Of a DNA stretch of 64,000 nucleotides, positions 36,159 to 44,979 are shown one piece after another (position 1 is the stretch's first letter; each line of letters starts with the position of its first letter). The notes beneath the pieces were generated by a model. That model had not been told where the DNA came from, searched no databases, and was given only the letters and a program-made list of their open reading frames with translations. Position numbers and translations under genes: made by a program. The DNA lies in NCBI RefSeq assembly GCF_900163795.1, contig NZ_FWFD01000013.1, positions 62,001 through 126,000 on the forward strand, given 5' to 3'. The stretch comes from Vagococcus fluvialis bH819. GTDB lineage: Bacteria > Bacillota > Bacilli > Lactobacillales > Vagococcaceae.

Positions 36159-36866
36159 ATGCGTTTAAATAAATTTATCAGTGAAGCAGGCAAAGCCTCA
36201 AGACGAGGTGCGGATAAACTGATCGAAGAAGGCCGTGTAAAAGTTAATGGTAAAAAGGCAAAAGTCGGTAGCCAAGTTAATCCAGGAGATGACGTTGTTG
36301 TTGATGGTAATCAACTTTATGTTGCCCGAGATAATGTTTATATTGCCTTGAATAAACCAGTGGGAATTACAAGTACGACTGAAAAAGGTGTTAAAGGAAA
36401 CATAGTCGATTTAGTTAATCACTCTACTCGAGTATTCCACATTGGGCGATTAGATAAAGATTCAGAAGGTCTGATTTTACTAACAAATGATGGCGATATC
36501 GTTAATGAGATTTTGCGTTCAGAGAACAAACATGAAAAAGAATATGTTGTGTCAGTCGATCGCCCTATCAATCCTGAGTTTATTAAAAGCATGTCAGAAG
36601 GCGTTAATATTTTGGGAACAAAGACATTGCCTTGTAAAGTAGAACAGTTGTCAAAATATGATTTCAATATTACTTTAACTCAAGGCTTAAATCGTCAAAT
36701 TAGACGGATGTGTGAGGAACTTGGTTACCAAGTTTGTCGCCTACAAAGATTACGTATTATGAGTATCGAACTAGGAACATTGCCAATAGGACAATGGCGC
36801 TATTTATCTAAGAAGGAAAAAGCACGATTATTCAGAGAATTGGATTATGAAGAAAAAGAATGGTAG
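36159..36866 (+). CDS. RNA pseudouridine synthase, RluF/RsuA family
   Basis: 235 residues from ATG at 36159, with AAAGGAAGTGAG upstream (an in-frame GTG at 36150 lies inside that ribosome site). An S4 RNA-binding domain (about 1-55) is followed by the catalytic domain with [10 protein letters not shown], where Asp99 is the catalytic aspartate, and [17 protein letters not shown]. The family modifies uridines in 23S or 16S rRNA; the C-terminal part suggests RluF rather than RsuA, but the target is not certain. Confidence 0.9.
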   Translation: MRLNKFISEAGKASRRGADKLIEEGRVKVNGKKAKVGSQVNPGDDVVVDGNQLYVARDNVYIALNKPVGITSTTEKGVKGNIVDLVNHSTRVFHIGRLDKDSEGLILLTNDGDIVNEILRSENKHEKEYVVSVDRPINPEFIKSMSEGVNILGTKTLPCKVEQLSKYDFNITLTQGLNRQIRRMCEELGYQVCRLQRLRIMSIELGTLPIGQWRYLSKKEKARLFRELDYEEKEW

Positions 36867-36940
36867 AAATAAATTAAGTGACCTTTTGAAAGTTGGATGA
36901 AATCTTACTTTCGGGAGGTTATTTATTTTGGATAAAAATC

Positions 36941-36951
36941 AGTGCTATAAT
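36941..36951 (+). promoter_or_regulatory. Extended -10 promoter of the MarR gene
   Basis: TGCTATAAT (36943-36951) is a perfect extended -10 element. It precedes the ribosome site GGAGG at 36971-36975. This supports the ATG at 36982 as the start, not the TTG at 36928, which would lie upstream of the transcript. Confidence 0.55.
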
Positions 36952-36981
36952 AAAGGTAAATATATTTTTTGGAGGAACAAG

Positions 36982-37449
36982 ATGAATGAGCTAGATAACA
37001 TGTTTGATGATATTCGAATTGTTTATGAAAAAATGGCTTGGCTTAATGGTGAAAAAATGAAAAAAGCACTAAAAGGCTATTCAGCTTCAGAGGTTCATTG
37101 GCTAGAATTCATTGGAAATACACCAGATGTTAATGTAACTAAATTATCTGATAATTTTTTTATGACTCGTGGTGCAATGAGCAAAGCTACTAAAAAATTG
37201 ATGACAAAAGGCGTGATTCGTAGTTTTAAAAAAGAATCAAACAAAAAAGAAATATACTTTGAATTAACAGAAGAAGGAAAAAAAATTTACGACATTCACA
37301 AGAAATTACATCAAGAATTTAAAGAACGTGATAAAGCTGTATTTGATACAATAAAACCAGAAATGTTAAAAGAGTTAAGCCTATTCTTAACCAAGTACGA
37401 CCAGCATTTGACAGAAATGATTGATAAACAGGACTTGAAACAACAATGA
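36982..37449 (+). CDS. MarR-family transcriptional regulator
   Basis: 155 residues from ATG at 36982. The winged HTH shows VNVTKLSDNFFMTRGAMSKATKKLMTKGVI and the wing FKKESNKKEIYFELTEEGKKIY, standard for MarR. It is followed by a terminator and an MFS efflux gene with a repeat-bearing promoter. Control of that transporter is the natural inference. Confidence 0.92.
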   Translation: MNELDNMFDDIRIVYEKMAWLNGEKMKKALKGYSASEVHWLEFIGNTPDVNVTKLSDNFFMTRGAMSKATKKLMTKGVIRSFKKESNKKEIYFELTEEGKKIYDIHKKLHQEFKERDKAVFDTIKPEMLKELSLFLTKYDQHLTEMIDKQDLKQQ

Positions 37450-37458
37450 ATTATTTTA

Positions 37459-37477
37459 GAGCCTCGGCTCTTTTTTT
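37459..37477 (+). terminator. Terminator of the MarR gene
   Basis: GAGCC-TC-GGCTC followed by seven T. It directly abuts the promoter of the next gene. Confidence 0.8.
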
Positions 37478-37529
37478 GTTGACAAAGAAACAAAAAATCT
37501 ATATTATTTTGTTGAACAAGAAACAAAAA
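37475..37529 (+). promoter_or_regulatory. MFS gene promoter with a duplicated candidate MarR operator
   Basis: TTGACA (37479-37484), 17 bases and TATTAT (37502-37507). A 22-base sequence beginning TTTGTTGA and ending AAGAAACAAAAA is repeated at 37475-37496 and 37508-37529, differing at only two bases and spaced 33 bases (three helical turns). The second copy holds the palindrome TTGTT-G-AACAA. The copies cover the -35 box and the region just after -10, good positions for repression by the adjacent MarR protein. Confidence 0.65.
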
Positions 37530-37540
37530 GGAGAGTTTGA

Positions 37541-38767
37541 ATGAATAATATTAATTTTAAACAGTCAAAATTTTTTCATCAATTAATTTTTGGTCTGATT
37601 GCTACTTTTTTATGTGGACTAGGTTTCAGCATTGTCATGCCTGTTACGCCATTTTTAGTAGAACCTTATGTGACTAGTGATAACCAACAAGCATTGGTTG
37701 TGACACTATTAATGTCAACTTATGCTGTATGTGTCTTTATTTCAGCACCGATTATCGGTTTTATGAGTGATCGATTTGGTAGAAGACCCGTATTGCTAAT
37801 ATCGTTACTAGGAGCAACTGTTGGTTTTTTGATATTTGGTATAGGTGGTTCATTAAAGATGTTATTTTTAGGTCGAATTATTGAAGGAATAACAGGAGGA
37901 AGTATTGCGACGATATTCGCCTATTTTGCAGATATTACACCGGAGAAAGATTGGACGAAATATTTCGGATGGATTAGTGCTATGGCAGGATTTGGAACTA
38001 TCATGGGACCAACAATTGGTGGTATATTAACTAGATACGGTAATGCAACACCTCTATTCTTTGGAGCAGCTATCTCATTTACTAATTTTATTTTGGGCTA
38101 CTTGATTATGGAAGAAACGCTCACAAAAGAAAAACAAGCAGAGAAAATAAATCTATTAAAATTAAACCCACTGAGTCAGATAAAAGAAATTTTAGCAGTC
38201 AGTGGTGTTCGAAGTATTTTAATCTTAGGTTTTCTATTGTGGTTACCAAATGGAGCTCTTCAATCGATTCTTTCTCAATTTTCAATTGATACGTTTCTGT
38301 TAGTACCTAGTCAGATTGGTTTAGTCTTTTCGATTATTGGTTTTCAAGATATATTATCTCAAGCTTTTATTATGCCAATACTCTTAAAGAAATATTCTGA
38401 TCATCATATTATATCAATGGGGATTTTCTTTCAATTATTAGCCTATGTTTTTTTAACATGCTCTCAACTCTTCCTTAATTTTCCACTATTTATAATAGGA
38501 ATATTGATTTTTGGCTTCGGTGAGTCAATTTTTAGTCCTGCTTTTAATGGTATGTTATCAAAATCAGTTTCCAATAAAGAACAAGGTAAAATCCAAGGTG
38601 CCAGTCAGTCAATACAGTCATTAGCTAGAGTCGTAGGTCCGATAGTAGGTGGACAATTATATATCCATTTGGGACATTACTCTCCTTCTGCAATGGGGAT
38701 TGTATTTTCTTTAGGAGGTTTATTAATAGCCTTTAGAATAGTATTATCGAGCCGCAAAAGTTACTGA
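37541..38767 (+). CDS. MFS drug efflux transporter (DHA1/TetA-like)
   Basis: 408 residues with about 12 membrane helices. Motif A is GFMSDRFGRRPVLLIS between helices 2 and 3, and the antiporter motif C is GFGTIMGPTIGG in helix 5. These mark proton-driven drug exporters of the DHA1 family, including TetA-type and Bmr-type pumps. The substrate is not predictable. It is preceded by a MarR regulator. The 3' end is only 5 bases from the end of the converging gene, with no visible terminator. Confidence 0.9.
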   Translation: MNNINFKQSKFFHQLIFGLIATFLCGLGFSIVMPVTPFLVEPYVTSDNQQALVVTLLMSTYAVCVFISAPIIGFMSDRFGRRPVLLISLLGATVGFLIFGIGGSLKMLFLGRIIEGITGGSIATIFAYFADITPEKDWTKYFGWISAMAGFGTIMGPTIGGILTRYGNATPLFFGAAISFTNFILGYLIMEETLTKEKQAEKINLLKLNPLSQIKEILAVSGVRSILILGFLLWLPNGALQSILSQFSIDTFLLVPSQIGLVFSIIGFQDILSQAFIMPILLKKYSDHHIISMGIFFQLLAYVFLTCSQLFLNFPLFIIGILIFGFGESIFSPAFNGMLSKSVSNKEQGKIQGASQSIQSLARVVGPIVGGQLYIHLGHYSPSAMGIVFSLGGLLIAFRIVLSSRKSY

Positions 38768-38772
38768 TTTTT

Positions 38773-39684
38773 TCACATCTTTTTCTGATATTTAAGGGGT
38801 GATATTCCTTCAAATTTTTTAAAACTTCTAATGAAGTAACTTACATCTAAAAAGCCTAATGCTTCACTTATTTCAGTTATATTTTTATCAGAATTTTCTA
38901 GTAATTTTTTCGCCCATTCAATTTTTAAGCGAGGATAAAATTTGTTGAATGGCTCACTAAATTCTTTTTTTAATAAGCGACTTAAGTAACTAAGACTGAT
39001 ATGAAAGGTTTCTGACAATTCATTTAATGTGTACATATATTGCTTATTTTCAAAAAGTAAATCAATAATAGGTTGGAGTGTGTGATCTTTAGTCTGATAA
39101 GAGTTACCAGATAAATCACTAGAAAGTTTATTAATGATTAACTTATTATCAATGGATTTAACAAGGTATTCGTGATTTGCGACTTCAGTTAATAGATATT
39201 GACAAAGTTGGTTGATCATATTCGCTGATTTTTCTAATTCATTAATGGTTAAAGTAGGGATAGAGTTATAGTGATTTAGATAAAATGCAACATATTGATT
39301 TACATTATCAATGCTTAATAATTGTTCTAATGTTTCTTTCTCATCGGTAATTTTTATTTGTCCAGCCATAATAGCACCTAGATACTGATCATCCATGATG
39401 ATAGGGATGGCCATATCAACTAGATTAAAATGACAGCGATAGACGAATGGTTCTCCTTGTCTCACAGCTTCCAAAGCACCTCTGGCATCACATTTCTCAC
39501 AATATTTTGCTAGCTTAGGATTAGAACGAACATTTGAGCAAAATTTTTGAATATTACTATGCTTGCCAATCGGATGCCCTTTATAGTCGACTAATATAAT
39601 GGCTAATTTAGTTACTTCTGCAATAGTATCTTGTAATTTTTCCCATTCTTTCATGTTAAGAATATCTTCTATTTTTAAATTCAA
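38773..39684 (-). CDS. PocR-domain AraC-family regulator
   Basis: 303 residues with a TTG start after AAGGAGGAG. The N-terminal part (about 1-170) is a PocR-type sensor domain, with the cysteine cluster CSNVRSNPKLAKYCEKCDARG, FVYRCHFNLVDMAIPI and YLGAIMAGQI. The C-terminal AraC domain (about 205-300) includes NITEISEALGFLDVSYFIRSFKKFEGISP. PocR controls 1,2-propanediol utilisation in enterobacteria and related regulators act on glycerol/diol metabolism. It is divergent from a 1,3-propanediol-dehydrogenase-like gene and very likely regulates it. Confidence 0.88.
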   Translation of the reverse strand: MNLKIEDILNMKEWEKLQDTIAEVTKLAIILVDYKGHPIGKHSNIQKFCSNVRSNPKLAKYCEKCDARGALEAVRQGEPFVYRCHFNLVDMAIPIIMDDQYLGAIMAGQIKITDEKETLEQLLSIDNVNQYVAFYLNHYNSIPTLTINELEKSANMINQLCQYLLTEVANHEYLVKSIDNKLIINKLSSDLSGNSYQTKDHTLQPIIDLLFENKQYMYTLNELSETFHISLSYLSRLLKKEFSEPFNKFYPRLKIEWAKKLLENSDKNITEISEALGFLDVSYFIRSFKKFEGISPLKYQKKM

Positions 39685-39747
39685 AATTTCTCCTCCTTTT
39701 TCACAAAAAGCAAATAAAGACTATTTTACAAATGAGTACTACCTTAA

Positions 39748-39763
39748 TGTGAAATATATCACG
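39748..39763. promoter_or_regulatory. Candidate Rex (redox repressor) site
   Basis: TGTGA-AATATA-TCACG fits the Firmicute Rex consensus TTGTGAA-N4-TTCACAA with a few mismatches. It lies 85 bases before the alcohol dehydrogenase start, upstream of a TATACT -10-like box (39798-39803). Control by NADH through Rex would suit an NADH-consuming dehydrogenase. A CRP-family site is an alternative. Confidence 0.45.
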
Positions 39764-39848
39764 ATTAATATCTAATGTAAATAGTTGAGAAAAGTTTTAT
39801 ACTGTAAATAGAAGTAATTGATCAATAAAAAGTAAAGGATGATAGATA

Positions 39849-41015
39849 ATGAAAGAAAATTATGATTTTATGATGCCAAGTGTTAACTTTTTTGGTCCTG
39901 GTGTGATTGAAAAAATAGGTGATCGTGCAGAAATGCTTAATATGAAAAAAGTGCTAATTGTAACAGATAATTTTTTAAAAAATATGGTAGATGGTCCTGT
40001 TAAACAGACAGAAACAAGTTTAAAAAATGCTGGTGTTGATTATGTCATTTTTGATGAAGTAGAACCAAATCCCAAATTGCGTAATGTAAAATCTGGTGTC
40101 TCTTTCTATAATGACAATCATTGTGATAGTATTATTTCAGTTGGTGGTGGATCGGCCCATGATTGTGCTAAGGGAATTGGGATTGCGTTAACTAATGGAG
40201 GAGATATCACTAAATTAGCAGGTATTGAAACACTTAGTAATCCATTACCACCGCTTATGGCAGTTAATACGACAGCTGGAACAGCTTCCGAAATAACACG
40301 TCATGCTGTGTTAACTAATGAAGATACACATTTAAAATTTGTGGTTGTATCATGGCGTAATGTGCCACTTGTTTCTTTCAATGATCCATTGTTAATGCTT
40401 GAAGTACCAACTAAACTAACTGCAGCTACTGGGATGGATGCTTTGTGTCACTGTGTGGAGTCTTATGTTTCTGAAAATAGCAATCCAATTACAGATGCTC
40501 AAGCTATTCAAGGGATAAAACTAATTAATGAAAATTTACGCCGTGCAGTTGCTAATGGTCATGATATTGAAGCTAGAACTAATATGGCCTATGCATCATT
40601 ATTAGCAGGTATGGCTTTTAATAATGCTGATTTAGGTTATGTTCATGCGATGGCTCATCAACTTGGTGGACAATACGATGCGCCTCATGGTGTATGTTGT
40701 GCTGTTTTAATGCCGACTGTTGAGAGATGGAATATGATTTCTAATCCAGAACGCTTTAAAGATATTGCTGTATTATTAGGTGAAAACGTAGATGGTTTAT
40801 CAAAAATGGAAGCTGCTGAAAGAGGCATTAAAGCTCTAGAGAGAATTTCGGAAGATGTCGGTATTCCAACAAATATTAAATCAATTGGTGCTAAAGAAGA
40901 AGATTTTGAATTAATGGCAGAAAATGCTTTAAAAGATGGTAATGCTTTTTCAAATCCACGTAAAGGAAATAAAGAAGACATTATCGAGTTATTTAGACAA
41001 GCTTATGAAGCGTAG
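39849..41015 (+). CDS. dhaT: Iron-containing alcohol dehydrogenase, 1,3-propanediol dehydrogenase-like
   Basis: 388 residues, standard for the group III iron alcohol dehydrogenases. NAD-binding GGGSAHDCAKGIG, TTAGTASEITRHAV, and metal ligands in MDALCHCVESY and in the HAMAHQLGGQYDAPHG region are all present. Close resemblance to DhaT (reduction of 3-hydroxypropionaldehyde with NADH) is from recall, and other short-chain aldehydes or lactaldehyde are possible. No glycerol or diol dehydratase is in the window, so its aldehyde source lies elsewhere. A PocR-AraC regulator is divergent, a Rex-like site lies upstream and an AraC gene lies downstream. Confidence 0.87.
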   Translation: MKENYDFMMPSVNFFGPGVIEKIGDRAEMLNMKKVLIVTDNFLKNMVDGPVKQTETSLKNAGVDYVIFDEVEPNPKLRNVKSGVSFYNDNHCDSIISVGGGSAHDCAKGIGIALTNGGDITKLAGIETLSNPLPPLMAVNTTAGTASEITRHAVLTNEDTHLKFVVVSWRNVPLVSFNDPLLMLEVPTKLTAATGMDALCHCVESYVSENSNPITDAQAIQGIKLINENLRRAVANGHDIEARTNMAYASLLAGMAFNNADLGYVHAMAHQLGGQYDAPHGVCCAVLMPTVERWNMISNPERFKDIAVLLGENVDGLSKMEAAERGIKALERISEDVGIPTNIKSIGAKEEDFELMAENALKDGNAFSNPRKGNKEDIIELFRQAYEA

Positions 41016-41039
41016 TTACACATAATACTTAAACCTAAA

Positions 41040-41070
41040 GGGGCTGACTACAACTGTCAGTCTCTTTTTT
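41040..41070 (+). terminator. Terminator after the dhaT-like gene
   Basis: GGGGCTGAC and GTCAGTCTC pair with G-U pairs around TACAACT, followed by a T run. Confidence 0.75.
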
Positions 41071-41191
41071 ATTTATATTGATAATTTTTAATAGTCTGCG
41101 ATTAAAAAGAGTGATTGTCCACTTTTTCTTTTACAAATTTATATGTTAATATATGTATAAAAAATTATGACTATTTTGTTAGGAGTAAATA

Positions 41192-42052
41192 ATGAATATC
41201 GAAAATTTGAAACAGCATATGTCAGGCTATCCAGAAATATTTGATGTTGATTTTTCAGGTATAAATGTTTTACAAATTCAAAAAAATAAAAATAAATCTT
41301 ATTATCATTTTGCAACTTACTTTACAGTAATTCATATCTTTTCGGGAAACAGTAGTGTGATATTAAACGACGAATCTCACGAGTTAAAAGAAGGTGGGAT
41401 TTTTTTAGTTAACCTTGATATACCATTTGAAATAATTAATAAAGATCAAGCGCTCATCAGTTTATTATTGATTCCTCAAAAATATCTAATTGAAAGAATA
41501 ATTGAAAAAGTAAATGATAAAAGTCAATTATTAGAACATTTTAAAAATAAGGAAGAAACAAATTATCTAAGTTTTAATACGACTTTAATGGAAGATCCTT
41601 CCTATATTATTGATCGTATTTTATGTGAATATTATGATAATTGGAGATTATCTGATGTGCTAGTTGAATCATTATTGATATCTTTAGTCGTTGAGTTAGA
41701 ACGATTTTACAATCAAAAAATCTTACACAAAAAAGCATTAACATCTGTTCAAAGTTTTATGGCATATATTAAGAGAAATTACAGAGATCATTCTTTGGAA
41801 CAAATGGCAGATTTTTTTAATTACCATCCTAATTATTTATCTGCTCGATTAAAGCAAGAAACAGGACAAAGTTATTTAGAACTGATACAAGCTCAAAGGC
41901 TGAAAGTTGCCAAGGGTCTATTAGAAAATTCTAATCTTTCGGTTGAACAAATTTCCTATGAATGTGGCTATAGCTCAAGTTCTTTTTTTTATAAGAAATT
42001 CAAGAAATTTTTTAATGTTACACCAGTAGAATTTAAAAAATCTTTGAAATGA
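41192..42052 (+). CDS. AraC-family transcriptional regulator
   Basis: 286 residues. The N-terminal part looks like a cupin ligand domain (HIFSGNSSVILNDESHELKEGGIFLVN). The C-terminal AraC domain has two HTHs: DHSLEQMADFFNYHPNYLSARLKQETG and NLSVEQISYECGYSSSSFFYKKFKKFFNVTP. It lies 100 bases before a secreted flavoprotein gene on the same strand and may control it. GTTAGGAG precedes ATG. Confidence 0.9.
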   Translation: MNIENLKQHMSGYPEIFDVDFSGINVLQIQKNKNKSYYHFATYFTVIHIFSGNSSVILNDESHELKEGGIFLVNLDIPFEIINKDQALISLLLIPQKYLIERIIEKVNDKSQLLEHFKNKEETNYLSFNTTLMEDPSYIIDRILCEYYDNWRLSDVLVESLLISLVVELERFYNQKILHKKALTSVQSFMAYIKRNYRDHSLEQMADFFNYHPNYLSARLKQETGQSYLELIQAQRLKVAKGLLENSNLSVEQISYECGYSSSSFFYKKFKKFFNVTPVEFKKSLK

Positions 42053-42112
42053 GCAGTATAATAGTTGGAAATATCCTTACTTAATGAAACACCTATTGAT
42101 ATAGTTTATTGT

Positions 42113-42139
42113 GAAAAACTTATCAATAAGAGTTTTTTT
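42113..42139 (+). terminator. Weak terminator-like hairpin before the flavoprotein gene
   Basis: AAAAACTTAT-CA-ATAAG-A-GTTTTTTT can pair with one bulge and ends in a T run. It sits directly before the GGGAGGA ribosome site of the flavoprotein gene, so the two genes may be joined by partial readthrough. Confidence 0.4.
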
Positions 42140-42154
42140 ATGAGGGAGGATAAT

Positions 42155-44077
42155 ATGAAAAAGAAAAAAATAGTAATAGGGTTAGTAGCATTAATTTTAT
42201 TAGGTGGTTGCCAATCTAATAAAAATAGTGATTTTAAGGCAGGAACATACACAGGAACAGGATCAGGTAAAAATGGAGATGTAAAGGTAGAAGTAAAATT
42301 ATCTGATAAAAAAATCGAAAGTGTCAAAGTAAAAGAACATTCTGAGACAGCTGATATTGTAGCGCCAGCTGTTGAAAAAATACCAAAAGAAATTGTTAAT
42401 AAGCAAAGTGTAGATGTGGATGTTGTCTCAGGCGCGACTTTAATTTCCGATGCTATAATAGATGGTGCAACTGAGGCTTTAAAGTCAGCTGATGTCAATG
42501 TTGAAGAACTAGCCAAAAATGCTGAAAAAAACGTAAAAAAAGTGGCTGATCAAGAAATAGAGGCTGATATTGTCGTTGTTGGTGCAGGAGCAGCAGGCTC
42601 AGCAGCTGCAATGTCGGCCCTTCAAAATGGTTCCAGTGTTGCTTTATTAGAAAAAACAGCTAAACCGATGGGGGCAGGTACCTTAGCAGGTGGGATGTTT
42701 GCGGCTGATAGTAAGCAACAAAAAGAAAGTAATCAAACGGTTGATAAAAAATGGTTATATGATCAATACATGGAAGCTTCACAAGGTAGCATGAACTCTA
42801 TTTTAGTGAGAAAAATTATTGATGAATCTGGTTCGACAGTAGATTGGCTGAATGAAAATGGTGTTAAATTAAAGTTAGCAGATGCTGGAACAGGTGGCGG
42901 TTATGAGCATATTGGTCATCCCGCAACACTTCATGGCTACCAAGAAGGTGGGAGTAAAGCGATAACTAATTTAGTTAGTAACTTTGAAAAAGCAGGAGGA
43001 AAAGTTTATTTTAATTCACCAGTAAATCAATTAATTCTTGATAAAAGTGGTAAAGTAACAGGGGTTAAATCAAAACAAGAAGATGGCAGTACACTCAGAG
43101 TCAATGCTAAGTCTGTTATTATTGCAACAGGTGGTTTTGGTGGTAATGAAGATATGTTAAATGAATACATTGGAACCCCTAATACGAAAGGTGAAATTGA
43201 GCAAAATAAAGGTGAAGGGATTCAAATGGCTTGGGCAGCTGGAGCTGGAAAAAGTGGGACAGATGTTACTCAATATTTCTGGGAAAAATTTGATCCCAAT
43301 GCTGTAGCTGAGATACCAAAAGAAGTTGGTGAAGAATGGAATGCGTTAACGACTTTTTCTAAATACCCAAATTTGCGAGTTAATATAGATGGAAAACGAT
43401 TTAGTGATGAAACTAAAGCAACACTTTATTCTGTTCATGGTGCAGAAATAGCAGCGCAGCCACAACAATCAGAGTACGTTGTGGTAGATTCAGCTATGTT
43501 AAACAAGATAAAAAAATCAGGAACACAAGCCATTGAATCGCAGTTTGGAAAATGGAAAGGTGATCGTCAGTATTTTATGGAATTTAATGAACCTAATGAT
43601 ACAGACGAATTTTTAAAAGAAGAAGAAACACCTTATGATTTTGCGAAATTACTAGATTCAATGGTTTCAACGCCAATGGTATTTAAAGGTGAAACGGTGG
43701 ATGAATTAGCAAAATCAATGAAGGTTGACTCTAAAGTATTAAATCAATCAGTAAATCAGTACAATGAAGCGATAAAATCTGGTAAAGATACCCAATATTT
43801 TGCAGACACGAAACGTCTCATTAAAGTAGAAGAAGGTCCTTACTATGCCATTAAATTTGTAGCAAGAAATTTAGGAACTTTAGGTGGCGTTAGAATTGAT
43901 GAAAATATTCAAGCTTTGACGGATAGCGGAGAGAAAATACCTAACCTGTATATTGCAGGGGCAGATGCTGGAGGCATGTATGGTAAAGTCTATGTAAATT
44001 TTGAAGGAGCTACGCTAGGATTTGCTTACACATCGGGTAGATTAGCAGGTATTAATGCGAGTAATGAAATTAAGTAA
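42155..44077 (+). CDS. Lipoprotein flavoprotein: FMN-binding domain plus fumarate-reductase-type FAD domain
   Basis: 640 residues from ATG at 42155, preceded by GGGAGGA; the longer frame from 42065 lacks a ribosome site. A lipobox LGGC anchors it outside the membrane. The FMN-binding domain (about 33-125) has SGAT (92-95), in which Thr95 would receive covalent FMN from an ApbE transferase. The FAD domain (about 135-640) has GAGAAG (143-148), GGFGGNEDML and IAGADAGGMYG. This architecture is that of extracellular reductases such as Listeria FrdA and Shewanella UrdA, which accept electrons from flavin-based extracellular electron transfer. The acceptor (fumarate, urocanate, other) is unknown. 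Confidence 0.87.
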   Translation: MKKKKIVIGLVALILLGGCQSNKNSDFKAGTYTGTGSGKNGDVKVEVKLSDKKIESVKVKEHSETADIVAPAVEKIPKEIVNKQSVDVDVVSGATLISDAIIDGATEALKSADVNVEELAKNAEKNVKKVADQEIEADIVVVGAGAAGSAAAMSALQNGSSVALLEKTAKPMGAGTLAGGMFAADSKQQKESNQTVDKKWLYDQYMEASQGSMNSILVRKIIDESGSTVDWLNENGVKLKLADAGTGGGYEHIGHPATLHGYQEGGSKAITNLVSNFEKAGGKVYFNSPVNQLILDKSGKVTGVKSKQEDGSTLRVNAKSVIIATGGFGGNEDMLNEYIGTPNTKGEIEQNKGEGIQMAWAAGAGKSGTDVTQYFWEKFDPNAVAEIPKEVGEEWNALTTFSKYPNLRVNIDGKRFSDETKATLYSVHGAEIAAQPQQSEYVVVDSAMLNKIKKSGTQAIESQFGKWKGDRQYFMEFNEPNDTDEFLKEEETPYDFAKLLDSMVSTPMVFKGETVDELAKSMKVDSKVLNQSVNQYNEAIKSGKDTQYFADTKRLIKVEEGPYYAIKFVARNLGTLGGVRIDENIQALTDSGEKIPNLYIAGADAGGMYGKVYVNFEGATLGFAYTSGRLAGINASNEIK

Positions 44078-44206
44078 AAATAATAGCTATATGCAGACTG
44101 TGTATAAAAAACTATAAATAATGTTGTTGTTAATTTTAATGTCTTCGTTTTTATAATTCTTTATTTTTATATGAAGATTACTAGTACATATTCAAAACAT
44201 AAAATT

Positions 44207-44234
44207 TTGGAACAAAGTTAAATAGGAGTATAAT
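44207..44234 (+). promoter_or_regulatory. Promoter of the GNAT-like gene
   Basis: TTGGAA (44207-44212), 16 bases and a perfect TATAAT (44229-44234). Confidence 0.6.
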
Positions 44235-44267
44235 TACTATAGAATTTTTAAAAAGGAGAAATCAGTC

Positions 44268-44858
44268 ATGTTTGTAAGCAAAAAAAAATATCGTAGTTTA
44301 GAGATGATGAGAGAAAAAGAAAAATCAGATTATTTAGGAATAATGGGCGAGATGAGGCAAGAAGCAAAAAAAGAGAGAGCTTCGCTGGAGGAATCTCTAG
44401 TTGGTAAAGATTTATTGATTGAATTGAACGAAGTCTTGGATAAAAAAAATTATAGTATTTTAGGAATTGAAATCAACGAATTTAGTGTTCCAGTAGTTGT
44501 CGCTTCAACAAGAAGTATGGAACCAAATGAGCTTATTCTTTATAGCCTAAGGAATAATAAATATCAAGGCGAAAATATGCAACCAAAAGTCGTTGTATCA
44601 TCTAACCAAGAAAATCAAAAGCTAATAATTGAAGATATTTTTTCTATGGAGGATGAAGATAAAAGCGGTAACGGCTCTATTCTTTTAACTTATCTAATTA
44701 AAGAAGCTAGAAGATGGGGGTTTAGTAATATTGTTGGAAAGTTAGCACCAAGTGATTCGACTGAATTAAAAAAATTAGAGAATTTTTATAGTAAAAATAA
44801 TTTTGAAGTCATTTATGATAAAGAAAATAAAGTTCTAGATGTCAAAATAGAAATATAA
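44268..44858 (+). CDS. GNAT-like protein with N-terminal coiled coil
   Basis: 196 residues. The first 50 residues are highly charged and probably coiled coil (MMREKEKSDYLGIMGEMRQ...). The C-terminal half has a GNAT-like pattern: GNGSILLTYLIKEARRWGF for acetyl-CoA binding and LENFYSKNNFEV for the last helix-strand. The substrate is unknown. AAAAAGGAG precedes ATG. Confidence 0.65.
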   Translation: MFVSKKKYRSLEMMREKEKSDYLGIMGEMRQEAKKERASLEESLVGKDLLIELNEVLDKKNYSILGIEINEFSVPVVVASTRSMEPNELILYSLRNNKYQGENMQPKVVVSSNQENQKLIIEDIFSMEDEDKSGNGSILLTYLIKEARRWGFSNIVGKLAPSDSTELKKLENFYSKNNFEVIYDKENKVLDVKIEI

Positions 44859-44904
44859 TAAAAATGTGGTATCTAATAGTAGAATAACCTATACTTGAAG
44901 GGAA

Positions 44905-44931
44905 TAAAACCTGAATAGTTTAGGTTTTTTT
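44905..44931 (+). terminator. Rho-independent terminator
   Basis: AAACCT and AGGTTT pair around a 9-base loop, followed by a T run. The short stem makes it a weak call. Confidence 0.6.
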
Positions 44932-44979
44932 GTAACTGATAACTAAAAAATATAATTAATATTAAAAAGGAAGATTATA

